Source: Spinacia oleracea (taxonomy: Eukaryota; Streptophyta; Magnoliopsida; Caryophyllales; Amaranthaceae). From it: a stretch of DNA of 64,000 nucleotides. The notes beneath the pieces were generated by a model. The model did no database searches and had not been told where the DNA came from. It worked only from the letters and a program-made list of their open reading frames with translations. A program made the position numbers and the translations under genes. Positions 42,647 through 57,600 of the stretch are shown here, piece by piece. Positions within the stretch are counted from its first letter, which is position 1. The number at the start of each line of letters is the position of its first letter. Location of the stretch: NCBI RefSeq assembly GCF_020520425.1, contig NC_079488.1:88269285-88333284 (forward strand), in the 5' to 3' direction.

Positions 42647-45600
42647 ATGTCGTACGATCGAAACCCTTTTGACGAGGATGTTAATCCTTTTGCGGTTAGT
42701 AGCTTACTCTCTAAAAAAATCCTTCTGAATTTCCACTTTTCGTTAATTCTCTCACATTTATTATTCATTTTGTTGTGAATTGTTCATATTTTCTGCTTCG
42801 TTGTTGTTTTTTCTTTTTCTTTTGTCAAATGCTGAGATCTATTTAGAATTGTATCTTTTGCGGATTTCGTAATTTTCCGCCTTTTCTTTTTCCAGCAATG
42901 TATGGGTTTACACGGGTTTCTGAAATTCATGACATTGATATGAATTTTGGGGTTTTTGTTGTTCAAATCATGAATGATGCTTTAAATTGTCGTTGCATTG
43001 GTGGAGGTTGTTTCGGGTTTAGCCTGATTGTTAAGGAAGAAGCTTCAAGATTAATTAGTGAGTTTTTAGGTATTTGTTTATCTAATTGCAGTTTGTAGTG
43101 TGGTTAATATGTTAAGGTTATCCCAGAAGTCATTTCCGTAGTTGGAATAGATCCTGCGGAACAATTGTAAACCAATATTGAAATAGTATTATTAATCAAA
43201 TTAGGCGTTAATTACACTCAACGTTTAATGCAGATTTTAGTTAAGAGATATTAACCAATTATGTAGCAATATACGGAGTATATTTATGTTTATAGTTTTT
43301 GTAAAGACATATAAGGAGAACATGTTTAGAAGGGAAATGTTTTATTGACTTTTGCTTTAGCAGATAAAAAATGAAGATTGGTCAATGTGGTGTGCCATGG
43401 TTGTCTTCTGGATGATCTGACAAGGTAAGTTGGGATATATTCAAGTTCTGGACACTGGTGTTACAGGAGACTATCAGGTTTTGCTATGTGCGACTGACAA
43501 TGGATATATTTGGAATACTAGGTGTTGTTTGTTATTGTCTGAAAGGTTGGTGGTGAACTTAAAATCACGCTGCATATAATTAAGAATGAACTACAACGAC
43601 CTAGTATAGAATGCTGGAAAGTTCTAGGGACTTCTAAATGTAGGCAACCGTACTCTTACCAGAAATTTATTGTGTAGCTTGCAGGCTGTTCCAGAAAGAC
43701 TCACAGAAAACTTTATTTGTGAAATTATAGCAGAAACATTTTTCGTATGATAACAGTTGTAGTAGAAAATTATGCTATATGAGATGAAGGTCGGTTTCTT
43801 CAAGGTAATTAATTTTGGTAGTAACATTAGAAGAGGGAATGAGGATGGATGTTTAGGGAGGGGTAAAAAATACTATTATTCACAATTTTACGTATGCTTA
43901 AAGGCAGGGCTTCTGCTGCGTAAACCTTTGATGCTAGTGTGAGAAAAGGGCTCCTTGCTATTTGACGGCTTGGTGATTCTGCTTCCCATGTTGTCTGGTT
44001 GGTTTCCTGATTTTATTACCCCTATGAAAGAAGAATATGCATGTGAATAGGATTCATCTTTTGAGGTTGGGGGGGTTTCTGTGCAGTGCACAACTATACA
44101 TGCACACGGAAGGAAGTTCTCTCTCCTTCCCTAAGCCAATAAATTACACCTGTTGCTTCGTCATTTCACAAAATATGACCTGGTAACATGAGCCAGATTT
44201 CCCGAATCTATAATGTGTTGTCAATTTATCATGCTTCTTGGTTCAAGTACTAGCCACTCATAGTAACTACTTTAATAGTTTAATGGAAAAAAATAGAAGG
44301 TTTCAGGTCCAAAAATTATCTTCTGCTTGACTATACGAGCCACATTTACACTAATATATTATGCATACCCAAATAGGGTTTACCATTTTCTCACACAGGG
44401 GAAATATGACAAAAAGATCCATCACTGTTTTGGTTGGGTTAAAATGTTTAATGATTGGATCACCATAGTATGATATGTTTTCAGTGTTACCTACTACTCT
44501 AACCCTTTCGTGTACCATTTATTGACAAAGGCGAATTATAACACAACAGTTGTAATTTTGCCTAATATATCAACTTAGGTAATGAATTGGATATCTTAAG
44601 GAGTCTAATTCTACTAGGTAACTCTGCATATTGCTATTGTACCCTGAATTTTGATATGGCATTCTACATTTCTTATCTAACAAATTATCCATTTGTAGTT
44701 TTCTTCAAAGCGTTTGCATTACATCACTTACATGGCTAGTCTCTTGCTTTATTCTCTGATCAAGACAAGTAGTTACGTCTTCTTTTGTTTATTTCTCTGA
44801 TCTGCAGTTTGATTTGAGTTGCATTTACATCTCAGATATCCGAGACATGTTTGACAAATGACGTTCCACTTTTTTTTTTTTTTTTTTTCAGTCAAATTAT
44901 TTGAAATCCCATTCCTTTGGTTGTCAATTTAAGTTTATTAATGTTTTTGATAAGGAATTGAAGTTGGTTAATGGTAACACTGACGCTGTAATTACAAGTT
45001 ACTTATAGGTCCAATAAATTCATGAAGCTGCTGGGGTCACATGTGGCTTTGACCATATTTATATTTTCTGTTTTTCCGGCAGTGGGTAGACAATAGTAAC
45101 TAGACTATCTAAGAAAAAGGTACATGTAATACTGATTGAGAAGCTTTGGTATGTACCAGCTGGAGTTGGTGAGAAACAGAGCTGTAGACATGTAGTATTG
45201 TTTATTTATGCATTTGAATGTAAATTTTTTTGTAGATATTATTTCTTAATTTATTTAGTGATGTTTGCTGGCATATTTGGCACTTAGGTCCATCCTAGAT
45301 TGTCTAAGCATATGTTTTGTGTCATATCCTTTTGTGAAAGAGCTATATGGCCCATACCCCCTTTTCTGTTTCAAACTGTATTTTTACTGGATGACGATGT
45401 TATTATAGGACCAATCTAAAGGAAAAGGAAGTAAGCAATCAGCCTTTAGTGGAGGTGCATTTTACATGCCTGTAAGTGGCTCTGTCTTACATCATTTGAT
45501 GATACTTTTGGCATTGACTTGTTCATGTTTGGAGGTTCATCAATTTTCTTTAGTAATATTCAGCTGTTGTTCATTATTCGTGTGTGAGACACAAACACAA

Positions 45601-48600
45601 TTATATGCATAACATACATGTGTATATAATATATTATCTAAAAGGTAGTATAAACATTTTCTCTAACTCATGCTCTCTCATGATAGTTTATTTCACTCGC
45701 ACTTTTTCCTTCACTGTTAAGGTATAGGAATGTGAAAAAGATTGTCAACGACACAAATATTTTACGTCATTCCCATAGGTTGTTTTTCCGGTATTCTCTA
45801 TATTATAGTGTATTATTTTGTTTATAAAAAGAGTTTAACTCAAAAGAGTCTGAAAGCACTTGGGAATTTGTTAATTACCAATTAAGAAATAAGAAATGAG
45901 CCCTTTTTAATTACTACAAGGCTATGTTAAAGCTACACATCAACACCTGAATACTCCCTCCGTCCACTTATAATCGTCCTGATATATCTTCTTGTTAGGT
46001 TTGGACACGGATATTAAGAAGTTTAATTGGGTTGGCGAGTTTTCATAGGTAGTGGGGAAATAAGAATAAACAAATTGATTAAAAGATAGTCAGTGGTCGA
46101 GGGCCTGGCCTATGAGTAGACCTGTCAAACATCGATCCGACTCGAAACTCGTTACCAAACCAACTTGAAAATACTAGCCTACCGGGTCTTGAACAAAATT
46201 GTGACTTGAAACTCAATCTTATTTGAACCCGAACAACCCAAACCTGTTTTTGATTATGAGGAATTTTAAGCACAATAAACACATTTTTTTTTACTATAGT
46301 TGAGTATAATATGATTTATGGTGTGACTTATATGCTGTATTAGGTCGAATTTAACTTCACATAAACTTGTGTATGATACTTTGTTATTTTGTGCGCATAT
46401 TTTGTAATTCATTCGTTCCAAAATAGTTGCACAATTTTGACTTTCACGTTTTCCGACGCATAACTTTGACCATCAATATTTATAATTATGCATTAGTTAA
46501 AGTTATAAAATGTTGAAATATTAAAAATAATATACTGAGACAAACCCAATAACATTTTATATAATAATATTTGTTTTACTAGTTGAAAATTTTTGTCGAA
46601 GTAAAATAAGTGAATAGTACTAAAAGTCAAAATGGTGCCTCTATTTAGAAACAGAGGTAATATATTTTAGGAAAAATTGTTTTAAATAATCCAACCATTT
46701 GACGATTTTTCGTTTAATAATCCAACGTTTGAATTATTATCTAATAATCCAACCTTTGCACCCCATTAACTTTTTTAATATATTTTTTTGGCTCCTTCCT
46801 CTCCTTCATGGCTCATTTACCGGAATCTCAACCCACATCTTTTTCACTACTCCTCCAATTCGTGAACCGACAATCAACAACATTTTATCTTTATCCTCTT
46901 CAATTGTCTACAATTGCACAACCCTCGCCTTTCACCGCTCTTCCTCTCTTTCATTCTCATCCCAAGTGCTCCCAACAACAATAATTACGCATGGACATTA
47001 GATTAATTGTAAACTAATACTGTTGTTTTATGACATTTGCCTTGTATATTTAGTTTCTAAACACTAGGCTATAATGTAAGATGTAATTTGTTCGTCGATT
47101 GGGTTTCGCAATCTAGGTATTGTAATGCACAATTTGATGTTCATTGGTTGTGGGTGCTCAACTTAGATGAGAATTTCTTTTTTGAATGCTAATTCGTGCT
47201 TGGCATTTGCCAAATAATATCCCTACTCTTTTACGGTTAGTAATTTTTCTTATTTTTGAGTTTCTTTTCCCTTTGTTTTTATTTTTTATTTTTTATAACG
47301 AAGATTGCATGCCATGTGTATAGATTACCTGTTGTATGGGGTTGGTGACTTGTTGGGTGCACCAAAAGTTAATGGGGTGCAAATGTTAGATTATCATCGA
47401 AAGATTGGATTATTTATAGTAATTTTTTCTAAAATGGTTATATGTATTACACAAAAATTAATGAAATATTATACGCGTTTTAAATCTTCCAATTGGTTGA
47501 GTCAACCGAAACTTGAAGGTTCTGGGTCATGAACAAGCATTGTCAATCCGAACCCGAAATTGGCCGACCCAAAATTTCCTGAACCCGATAGTAATTTATT
47601 GTAACCTGGCCCGTTTGATAGAGACCTGGGAGGATTTTTGTTTTAACAAAGCGCCTATTGGCGTTGCTTAGGCGCAAAGCGTGTTAGAGTGCACGTGAAA
47701 TCGCTTCAGCAGTTCGAGACAGGCAATAGGTGCAAAAAAGCGTGCGCTTTTATGCATTATCTGAAGTGCAGAGTGTAAAGGCACACACTTTTTTGGGTGA
47801 GGCGTGCTAGTTGGATTTCTAACAAACAAATAGTTGATTTTTTTTGAAAAAACTTAGTTTTAAAAAGCGCGCATAGGTGTTGCCTAGGCGCCAAACATGT
47901 TAGGGCGCACGTGAAATCGCTTTTGCAGCGCCAGGCGAGGCAACATACAAAAGGCGCAAAAAAGCGCGTGCTTTTATGCATTTTTTTGAAGCGCAAAATG
48001 TAAAAACGCATGCTTTTTGTGGTTAGGCGTGCTAGTTAGATTTCTCACAAACAAACAATGATTCAATGATTTTTTTTAAAAGCTTAAGGCCATGTGATGT
48101 GATCTTACTACCCCTTGGCCCTACTCCACCCCCTTTACAACTTTGGCTGGTCAAAAGACTTTTTCATTTTGTATTGTGTTTGTCAGCCATCTAGGTAGTA
48201 GGTGATGCCCACTTGTTGACTCTCTCTCTCTTACTGACATTAAAAGAACTACTTTACTTTTCTAACCCACGGCCCCGCCCCACCCCTTCCCTCGGTAGTT
48301 CTCTTCTCTTTTACTTATGTGTCAGTTGCACCCCTGCCAACCCTTTCCCCCAAAATGCTTGTTATATTTTTATAAATTTTACCTTGTTACCGTTCTTCAA
48401 GAAGTGATTTTGAACTCTTTACAATTAATAAACGGTTTTTTCATGAAATGCCCCTGAGGTTTTACGAAATGCACGAAATACCCTCAAGTTTTCAGAGATG
48501 CACTAAATACCCCTGCAATTTTGTAAAAATGCATATAATGCCTGTAATGACCATATTCCGTCCATTCTGTTAACATTTCCTTTAACATTATTCTAATTTC

Positions 48601-51600
48601 TTTTTTCTTTTTGTTTTCTCTCTCCCCCTTCCTTCTTCCCTGGCATTTCCCCCATGGCAGCGTAGCTCACCACCATGGCCACCCTTTTTCTCTTTCTTCT
48701 ACTCTACACCACTCCCACCAACCACCACCTCCTCTGTCATCCCTCATCACTCCTTCCACCCGACACCACTACAAACCCCCACCACCTAACAAGTCGAGCA
48801 ACCGTCGCACTCGCCACAAAATGGATTACTCCAAACTCAAAAAAATCAGTAAAGAAAGATTTGAACACGAAAGCCTGTCAGCTAGATTTTCAAAAATGTC
48901 TAATACAAGTATTCCATTGAACTCTTCCTCAAATTTTAGATTTAGCCTGTCTCTTTGAACGAATATCTCTTTGAACGAACAATACCTTATATTTAGATTT
49001 ATTTGATAATGAAGCTCACAAATGTCACCCGTCTCACCCTGCATTTTCTTAGAAATCAAACAGAGGATGCGGCGATTTTATTCACTTCCTTACCACTAAG
49101 TTACCAGCCAAATATTCATTCACATTTCTAAAAAATAAACCAGCAGAACAACTCTAAGAGGACATAGTGGGCTATCTTATACAACGTTTTCTGTTAAGCT
49201 AAATTAAAATCCAAAAATCAAAGAAAATGGAGAGAATATTATTAATGAAGCAAACATACCATTTCAAACAGATCAAAATGATGGGGAAAATTAAAATGTT
49301 TATACCTAATTGGAGAGGATATTGCTGCGAAGGAGTGTTGTCGTTGGATAAGTGTAGTGTTGAAAATTGAAGCAATTGGGGAAAAGGGAAGAGAGGTGAG
49401 AGAAAGTGGGAGTTTTTGGAAGAAAGAGGGATTTGATTCCTTGATGCTGGATTACCTCCGACGGGATTTGAGCGGAATGCCGGCCCGAAGCATATGATTT
49501 TAGCTTCGACGGCGATCTGGTGTTGTTGGAGGTTGGTCCTGATGGCGTGTCATAACAAAGCGGAGGTAGTGGCGAGGTGGGCAACTGTGGAAACGAGGTA
49601 GTACGTGGAGGTAATGGCGAGGTGGGTGGCGGTAGAAATGAGCCGGGGTGGCAGTGGAAATGAGGTGGGCGGGACGCATCTACGGGGAGAAGATAACAAC
49701 ATCAATAGAGAGTTGGAGTGGTTGGGTGGAAGGAGAAAGAGTCAAATGAAAGGAATAAAGAAAAGGAAAAATAAATAAATAAATTAGAGTTAAAGTTAAT
49801 GGAAAGTTAACGAAATGGACGGAAAATGCTCATTAAGGGCATTTTGCGTATTTGTACAAAACCTCGGGGGTATTTGGTATATTTCTGAAAACTTGAGGGT
49901 ATTTCGTGCATTTCGTAAAACCTCGGGGGCATTTCACGAAAAAACCGATTAATAAAAACAGAAAAATTAAATTTTTTGTTTTAAAAGTGCTCTTTGTATA
50001 CGAAAGGCGCGCTTTCGCTCCACCCCTTGCGCCTAGGCTCCAAGGACCCTTTGCGCCTCGGTGCGCCCCACGACTTTTAAAACTAAAGGGAGGTCCCACA
50101 TGACATATGGAGTGAGAGTGAATGAGATAAAAGAGTTAGTGGCGAAGACCAACTCACATGGGTAGAGTGGGTGAAATTTCCATTTTAAGTCACATGAAGA
50201 TTTTGTGGACATCCCAAAGTGGACGGAGGGAGTACAAGCCAACATTTCCTCTTCGTGTCGTGCTAATCTGTTTAATTGGAAACCATTAACTCTAACGTCC
50301 TATTTTGATGTCTGGTTTGTGTTAGTTTGTCTTGTCGTGTTGGTGAGCTTTCGCTCTAGCCGAAGAAGAGAGAGATAGGATGAGATGAGAAAGAACACTA
50401 GTGTTGATTCACTAAGCAACTAATTATTTTTTATATATATTCGTTGTCAACTTTTTTTTAACAATCTAATTAAATCATTCATTCATTATCATTCCCCATT
50501 GCCTTCAAAGAGCCTCCCGCAACAAGCTGGATAAGGAGGGGTCGGACGTACTTAACCTTATCGCAGAGAGGTTGTTTTTAATTGACCCATAAGCGATAAA
50601 GGGATTGGACGATCATCCTCTAGTTCATGGAAAGGAAGCGAATAGGTGTTGAGAGCCATTCTGATATAGTCCATTATATCTCAAAGCAAAAATAACAAAT
50701 GAATCTTTGGCTCCATCAGAAATGAATCTAATTGAATGCTGTAAAAAAATACGAAGTACAATTTATGTAAAATCTATGGATGTTGTTGATTTACTTTTTG
50801 CCATTATATTATTAACAATTATCAACTTATTAGCAGTCCAAATATCCTAAATAGTTGAGTATCAATAAGGTACACCGTATGTTGTAAAATAAGTGTTTTC
50901 AAGGCTATAACAAAGAAAACTGAACAAGACAAGATTTGGTTACAATCGGTGTGCCGTGGCAATTTAGAACCACTGACTTGAAAACGATAATTCGGCGCAA
51001 CCGGAATGCTCAATTGTATTCGTCATTTCGTTCCCTAAGGTTAACACAACACTCTCACACAAAGACACTTTTGGGTGAGAAGTTGGAGTCACATGAACTA
51101 TGCCTGGGCATTATTAGGAAGGAAAAGAATAAAATTCTAACGAAGGATATGAATATTGTTTTAGTATCACCGATGAGTAAGACCAGAATATATAGGTTGG
51201 AACGGAAGAAACAACAATCACCAAATGAATACCCCCACTTAATGACCAATAAGAAATGTGATTTTCTGGACTCATTAGATGAATCGTAACCCCTACTTAA
51301 TGAGAGTAATAAATGAGATTTGTTCATCTCATTAAAATAATGTAACCCCACTAAATGAGAATAGCAAAAGGCATTTAATGAGATTGAATACCAAGCGTAT
51401 CCATTAATTAGACAATAACGACAAGGTGTTTGGAATGACTTGAAGATATCAACAGCCACGCATAATAAGAAATCTCCAAGACAAGCCGAGAGCTCCACAA
51501 CCAACTCGTGGCTAAAACACAATGCCACAACCAACACGCGGGAAGCTTTATACAAAAGACATTACTCCAACATACAATTTTCCATTTTATATTTTTTATT

Positions 51601-54600
51601 CGAGTTTTGGTGTGAGCTGTGCACCTAAGAAATAAAAACTGTTTACAAGTACTGTTGAATTTATAGATTGCATATACTTCAGTTCTTGTTGATCTTCTTT
51701 GACATTTTCTGATGATTTTACAATATACTATTATTTTGTGCTGATTGGTAATTTGAATCTTCTATGGTAGAATCCTGGTAGTGTTCCTCCTGCTCCAAAC
51801 ACTATACTTTCACCACTTCCATCAGAACGTGCTGATTACAATCGTGGTGCAACAGTTGACATTCCTCTCGAGAATGGAAGGGTATAACCAAGTTTGTTAA
51901 GATTGTGAAACAGCTATTGTTTTTAATTCTAGGTGTTGTAGGTTGCTAATTTGCTATTGGTTTGTATCTTGTCGTTTTAGGATTTGAAGAGCAAAGAGAA
52001 GGAACTGCAAGCTAAGGAGGCTGAACTGAGGAAAAAGGAACAGGTATTCCACTTTCATAGTCCAGAAGTTTAAGAACATTTTTTATATGAGCAGTAATGA
52101 CTTTCAAAGGTTAGCAAAAACGATGTCATGATCACACATATCTACTAGATGGAGATGATTTCCCTGTTTCTTGTTTCCTGTATCTTCCAACCATGTTTTC
52201 TCTGCCAAAGTGCATACCTGGAAAACTGATTTTCCTAATAGCAACAATCTTGAGGACTTGAACAGTTGTCATGCTATTTCTAAATTACAACTATGTGTTC
52301 AATACTACTCGGTGAATCTTTTATTGATCTTCTTGGATGCAGGATTTGAAGAGGAGGGAAGATGCTATCTCTCGTGGTAGTTATGCTCTTCATTTACATG
52401 GATGTCACGAGCAAGGTATCATGTATTGGCATTGGCATCTGATTTACAATCATTCTTTTCTTTGCAGCTGGGATTGTGATAGAAGAGAAGAACTGGCCTC
52501 CCTTTCTCCCTATTATTCATCATGACATTGCAAATGAGATACCTGTTCATCTGCAGAAGTTGCAGTATGTTGCATTTTCAACATATCTTGGTATGTCAGG
52601 ATTTAATAAAATTCCGATTCACATATATTGCTGCCACTATATACTTGGCTTGTTGCTCTAGTGCTGCATTGCTTTATTGGGTTGTGTCTCATGGATTATA
52701 TGTAACTTTTATTAGCTATGAAATGTTAAGACGCAAGTGATGCTTTTAAAATAATTCTATTTTTGAGGGATTTTCTGTTTTTGTTATCCGTCCATCCAGC
52801 TAGCATTATTGCAATAGACTATAAGTGAAACAATATGGTTGATTGAATTGTATTGTTTTTAACTTTGTTTTTAGTTGCATGAGTTTTTAACTTTGTTTTT
52901 AATTGCCCTGTGCAGTTAATAAACATTATGATGTTACTTTCCTTGCCAAGTTACACTTAAATTCATTCATATTACTGCATTTATTGCTAGCTACCAAACG
53001 ACAACTAATCCTCCAAAATATCTTTCTCAGCTTTTTATGCATAAAGTGCATTCTTTGTTTTGGTTTAGGCTGCAAGGCAAGGACCTCACCTAATATTGCT
53101 CAAATTCCAATTAATAGGTAACGATGATTGGAATTCTTAACATAAAATACTTCATGAGTTCCTTAAATATTGCACCTTGGTTGACTTTAAGCTCTCCAAC
53201 ACATGACTTTGACTCTTACTCCCTCCGTCCCTTAATACTCGCACCGGTTTGACCGGTGCGGAGTTTAAGACACTTGAATTGACTTATTAATTTAATGGGT
53301 GTTAGTTGATAGTGGGGTATTTTTTTAATATAGTTAGTGGGAAATGTGTAAGGGGTGGAGAGTGGTGAGTGGGGGATTTGAATTTTTAAATAATTTTTTG
53401 TAGGGAGTAGGGGTGTAGGTGGGTTAGTAGGTAAGTGTGAGAAATAATATAATATTGGTAAAAAATTCCATTTATAGAAGCGGTGCAAGTATTAAGGGAC
53501 GTCTTGAAAAGGAAATTGGTGCGAGTATTAAGGGACGGAGGGAGTAATATCTTGAATTATGTATTAGTAAAAACTTAAGAAAACTTGAAATTTAGAAAAT
53601 ATATATCCGATATGAATCTAACAAGATCTCACATGACTACAATTTTTCTTACGTTTGAATGACAAAACATGGCCAAAGGTCTAGTGTGGATAGTGTAAAA
53701 ACCAAATGGTGCAATATTTAGGGAACGGAGGAAGTATAATTGTTGTGTTGGTAAGCAATACTAATAGAAGCTGGGATGAAATCTATTTTATGTGCGTTGA
53801 TGCCCATATCACTGGTTGCTATCTTTTTTATTTTATTATATGGATAATACTTAATGTCGGTCACTATTAGGATGAGGTTGTTTTCATGGTGCCAATGCCA
53901 TTTTCTGCTGAAACAGAGTTGCTTCTTCAGCCTTTTACATTATTGCTAAAAAATTATTATCTTAAGGAAATATTGTTTTGTGACTTTATGTTTCTTAGTG
54001 TAATTACTTGATTGAGTTTATGCAGGACTTGTATTCTGCCTTTTATGGAATTTTGTGGCTGTCACTATTGCTTGGATCAAAGGGGAAGGTGTGTGTGTGT
54101 GTATATGGGCTTATGCATTTGGTATCTCAATTCTTGACATGCATTTACATTTGCTTTGCTTCTTTTTCATATATTTTGTTCCAGGAGTGAAAATTTGGCT
54201 CCTAGCGATCATCTATTTTATATCTGGAGTTCCAGGGGCTTATGTCTTCTGGTATCGTCCTCTGTATCGCGCTATGAGGTAAAAGAATGACCATACTCTG
54301 TATTTTCCAGTAAATATCATGCATTCTTGCTTGATGTAAGAGTAAGACTTTGTTTTCTACCATGTCTTTCAAGCTTTGACTCTTTGTTTTATTGTAGATC
54401 AACCTCTTTCAGTTACTTGTGCACTATATTTAAATTAAGTTTTTTAACTACCCAAAATTCAATGGAAACCGTTAGGGAGTATTTTACCATCCTATGTCTA
54501 CCTTGCATTCAAGTTTGTCTCAACCGCATTTCCTTAAGAAAGTAGACATTCAATTTGAGATGGTGGGTGTTATAAAAACTTTACCACACTGGCAGGGCCG

Positions 54601-57600
54601 TCTCAAACTTTTTGCGAGCCCTGTGCAGTTACTACATATATGTTATGCTGACTTCGACCAATATATAACCTGTAGTCCCAATTCTCAAGTTTTTACTCCC
54701 CCCGTCAGTTTGGTTATAGTTTCCATAAATGGGTGTTTCCAATTAATGTTTACACTTTGTTTTATTCCATTTTCGGACACATGACCCACATTATGTTATT
54801 ACTTCTTTCTCCACTTTTGCTCGACTTTACATTACTTTATTATTCTTTCATTACAACACTCCATTACTTTATTATTTTTTCCTTACAACATTCACCTACT
54901 TACATAACTTTATCATTTTTTCCTTACAACAATCCATGCTTTCACTTACTTTCCAATAATTATCTTGGTTTTGTGAAAAGCAAAGTGTAACATTTAAACT
55001 GAAATTGAGGGCAGGGGCTGACCCAACATTGTGCATGGTGGGGCACGTACCCCATCCTTATTTGTGAAATAAAATTGTTATATAGAGTATAGTGCAGTTT
55101 AAATGCAATGTAATGGTCTTGTCTCAGTGGTCCTCCGGGATTTGCTCACCCGCTGGGATTGTGGGTTCGAATCCCAGTCACGCATTACTATATTTTGGGT
55201 TTTTTCCCTTCTTTTTTTTCTTTACCTTTAAGTTTTTCTATTTAACTTTTCCAAATTTTTGCAACAAAAAGAATGATAAGTTTGATTGTAAACTCAATAT
55301 TTGTCACGATGTACTAGCATATTTTGTTTCTAATTTGGATTTACGACTATGGTATTGAATCCCAGTCCGCTGTTTTTGCGTATTTTTTTCCAAGATATTG
55401 GTTAACCTTATGGATTTAATTGAATACTATGAATTATTGTTTAAGATAATGTTAAGGCATGAAACTGATATGTGTGAGGGAACGAGCCCAAGAGGTTATG
55501 GTTTGGTCTTTCTGTTTGTAAAAGTAAAAAGCGGAAAACGTGGAAAGGCAAAATGGGCAGAATGGAGTTTCGAACTCCCAACCTCCCATATGATATCTTG
55601 GGGGTTCAACCACTGAGGCGGCAATCATTTACTGATCTGAACGCGCTTTTACATCCCTCTAAGTAACTGTTTTCTTTTATAAAATACTTAGCATATTTTT
55701 TGGGTTTTAGTATGGCTTCAGCCGAACCCACTGATACTAACACTATGTTTGGCTATGAGGAAATGGAAAGAAAGGGAGGGAAGGGAACTACGTACCGAGT
55801 ACACATATTACGTACTATGCATTAGTATTGTGGAACCGACTAATTTAACATAATTAGGTAGCGAATTGTGTACCCGTACTCGTACCGCATCGAAACACAC
55901 CGTAAAACGTACTTGTCTATTTTGCTTGTTGAAGCTTCTTTGTACGTATTGGAACTTAATGTAGTTGCGAATTGAAATTGTTGTAACTTATTGGAGCTTA
56001 TTTTAAACTTTATGAAATAATTTGAACTTATATTTACTTATCTTATATATATTGTCTGAAATAAATCAAAATAACTTGAATAAAACACATCCAAAGCATC
56101 ACATTGTAAAATAGATTTTATTGCCAATTTGCCTTGCACTTTGAGCTGGAAACGAAGATAATATTATGCAAGAATCTTGTTTTCTACTTCATATGTTATA
56201 ACTTTTAGATGGAAATCACACATAGCATTTTGAGTTTTGAGACATTAGTATGCATGATCTAAATTGGAAAATTACGTGACTGGTCTTCTGTTTATTTTTA
56301 ACAGGACAGACAGCGCTTTGAAGTTTGGATGGTTTTTCATTGCCTATTCAGTAAGAAGCAATTGCTTATTACACGGAAGGGTAATTTATTGTTGGTATGC
56401 TAAGTTGCTACTGATGCTTTGTCTTCTCTTTGCAGGTTCACATAGGCTTTTGCATTTTGGCTGCAGTTGCTCCACCTATTGTCTTTGAGGGAAGATCTCT
56501 TACGTAAGCTTCCTTTACGCGTTTATGAATGATATATTGTGCTACTGTTTTTTGTCTTTGTAAATCAAGAAGAAGTGGAATTCGTCTTTAGTGTTGTTTG
56601 TTAGGGCCTTTTTTGGGTAGGGTGGATCAGTAGTTGCATATTTTCTTCATACTTCTACTCTGATGGCCTATTATCTAAGGTTAGACTGACATCATCCTGT
56701 ATTTAAGGTTGTTAACACAGCAGTCCGCTTGAATAGTTTTAAGTCTACAAGCCATTTTGATTCTTCATTGAAGTTGATCAAGCTCACCGTATGTGTCATA
56801 CTTGTGGAAGCATCTCGTTTAAAGAGCTTGAGTGGCTCAGCTTCAATGGTCTGATGTTAGGCACGTACATAGGACCATTAAATCTTCTGTGGTCTATTCT
56901 TTAATTGTAATCATGGTTCTATTTACTCTGCATTTCTTGTCATAGGACTTAGGACCTTTCACTTCTCCTTTTTTGCTTCAATGGTCATATTTGTCCGAGA
57001 TCTATCTTCAGTATGGTTATCCTTTTATGAGGAGTAATATTTAACAACATAATATGTAGGAAAATTTTCAAATTACTACCTAGCTTATTTGAGAGTTTGT
57101 ATCTTTAAAAGTTGTGAATTACTACCTACATCTTCAATTATTGATGCCAATTACTACTTGTCATTTAATCTATTTTCTCACTAGTTAATCAACTAATACC
57201 ATCATAACCACTCTAATTATATATTAATTAATTAAAATATAAAATCACCTAAAACTAAAAAAAACCCACAAATTAAAAAATTAACTCATCCAAAAGAAAA
57301 CAAAAAAAAAGACCCAATTATGTGTTCTTCCCATTCTTCCTCTCTGTGTTCATCTTGTCTAAGAACACTTCTCTGCTCTTGAATTATGCTCTTCAATTCC
57401 GCTTTTCAATTCTCTTCTTCCCTTCTGCTCGAGTTAACTTGTCAATTTGAGACCTGAAAGTGAATTATCTAGTTTCAAAGCGAATTCGCACAAGAGATGA
57501 ACAATCGGAGAGAAAAAAAAAGGAACTCACCAGTAAAGTAATTAGAGAATAGTATAAGCTTAGAGAGTATGCTATTAACACAAAGACATGTTGGTTGAAA

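Larger units (their letters stand above)
45954..50232. mobile_element. Stowaway/Mariner-type MITE split by nested insertions (SCAMP intron 2)
   Basis: The left end CTCCCTCCGTCCACTTATAA after TA (45952-45953) and the right end CAAAGTGGACGGAGGGAG before TA (50233-50234) are mirror images. They are separated by 4.2 kb, far too long for a MITE. The space contains other elements (about 46117-47628, 47648-48060, 48433-49947, 49985-50080), so the simplest reading is a MITE of a few hundred bp opened by later insertions. Confidence 0.6.

Noticed and set aside
46675..46770. One-sided TIR-like start AGGAAAAATTGTTTTAAATA with repeated AATAATCCAAC
   Set aside because: Looks like a MULE-type end, but no inverted partner could be found downstream, so no element is called.
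48611..48958. 115-codon plus-strand frame inside the MULE at 48433
   Set aside because: His/Pro/Ser-rich translation of a pyrimidine-rich tract, with no homology I recognise and no splice or promoter context.
51055..51555. 166-codon minus-strand frame in SCAMP intron 2
   Set aside because: Overlaps an equally long plus-strand frame, shows no known motif, and lies in probable repeat DNA.
55117..55190. tRNA gene with perfect box B
   Set aside because: No acceptor-stem complementarity closes the cloverleaf and the downstream sequence is not a tRNA terminator; better read as a SINE head.
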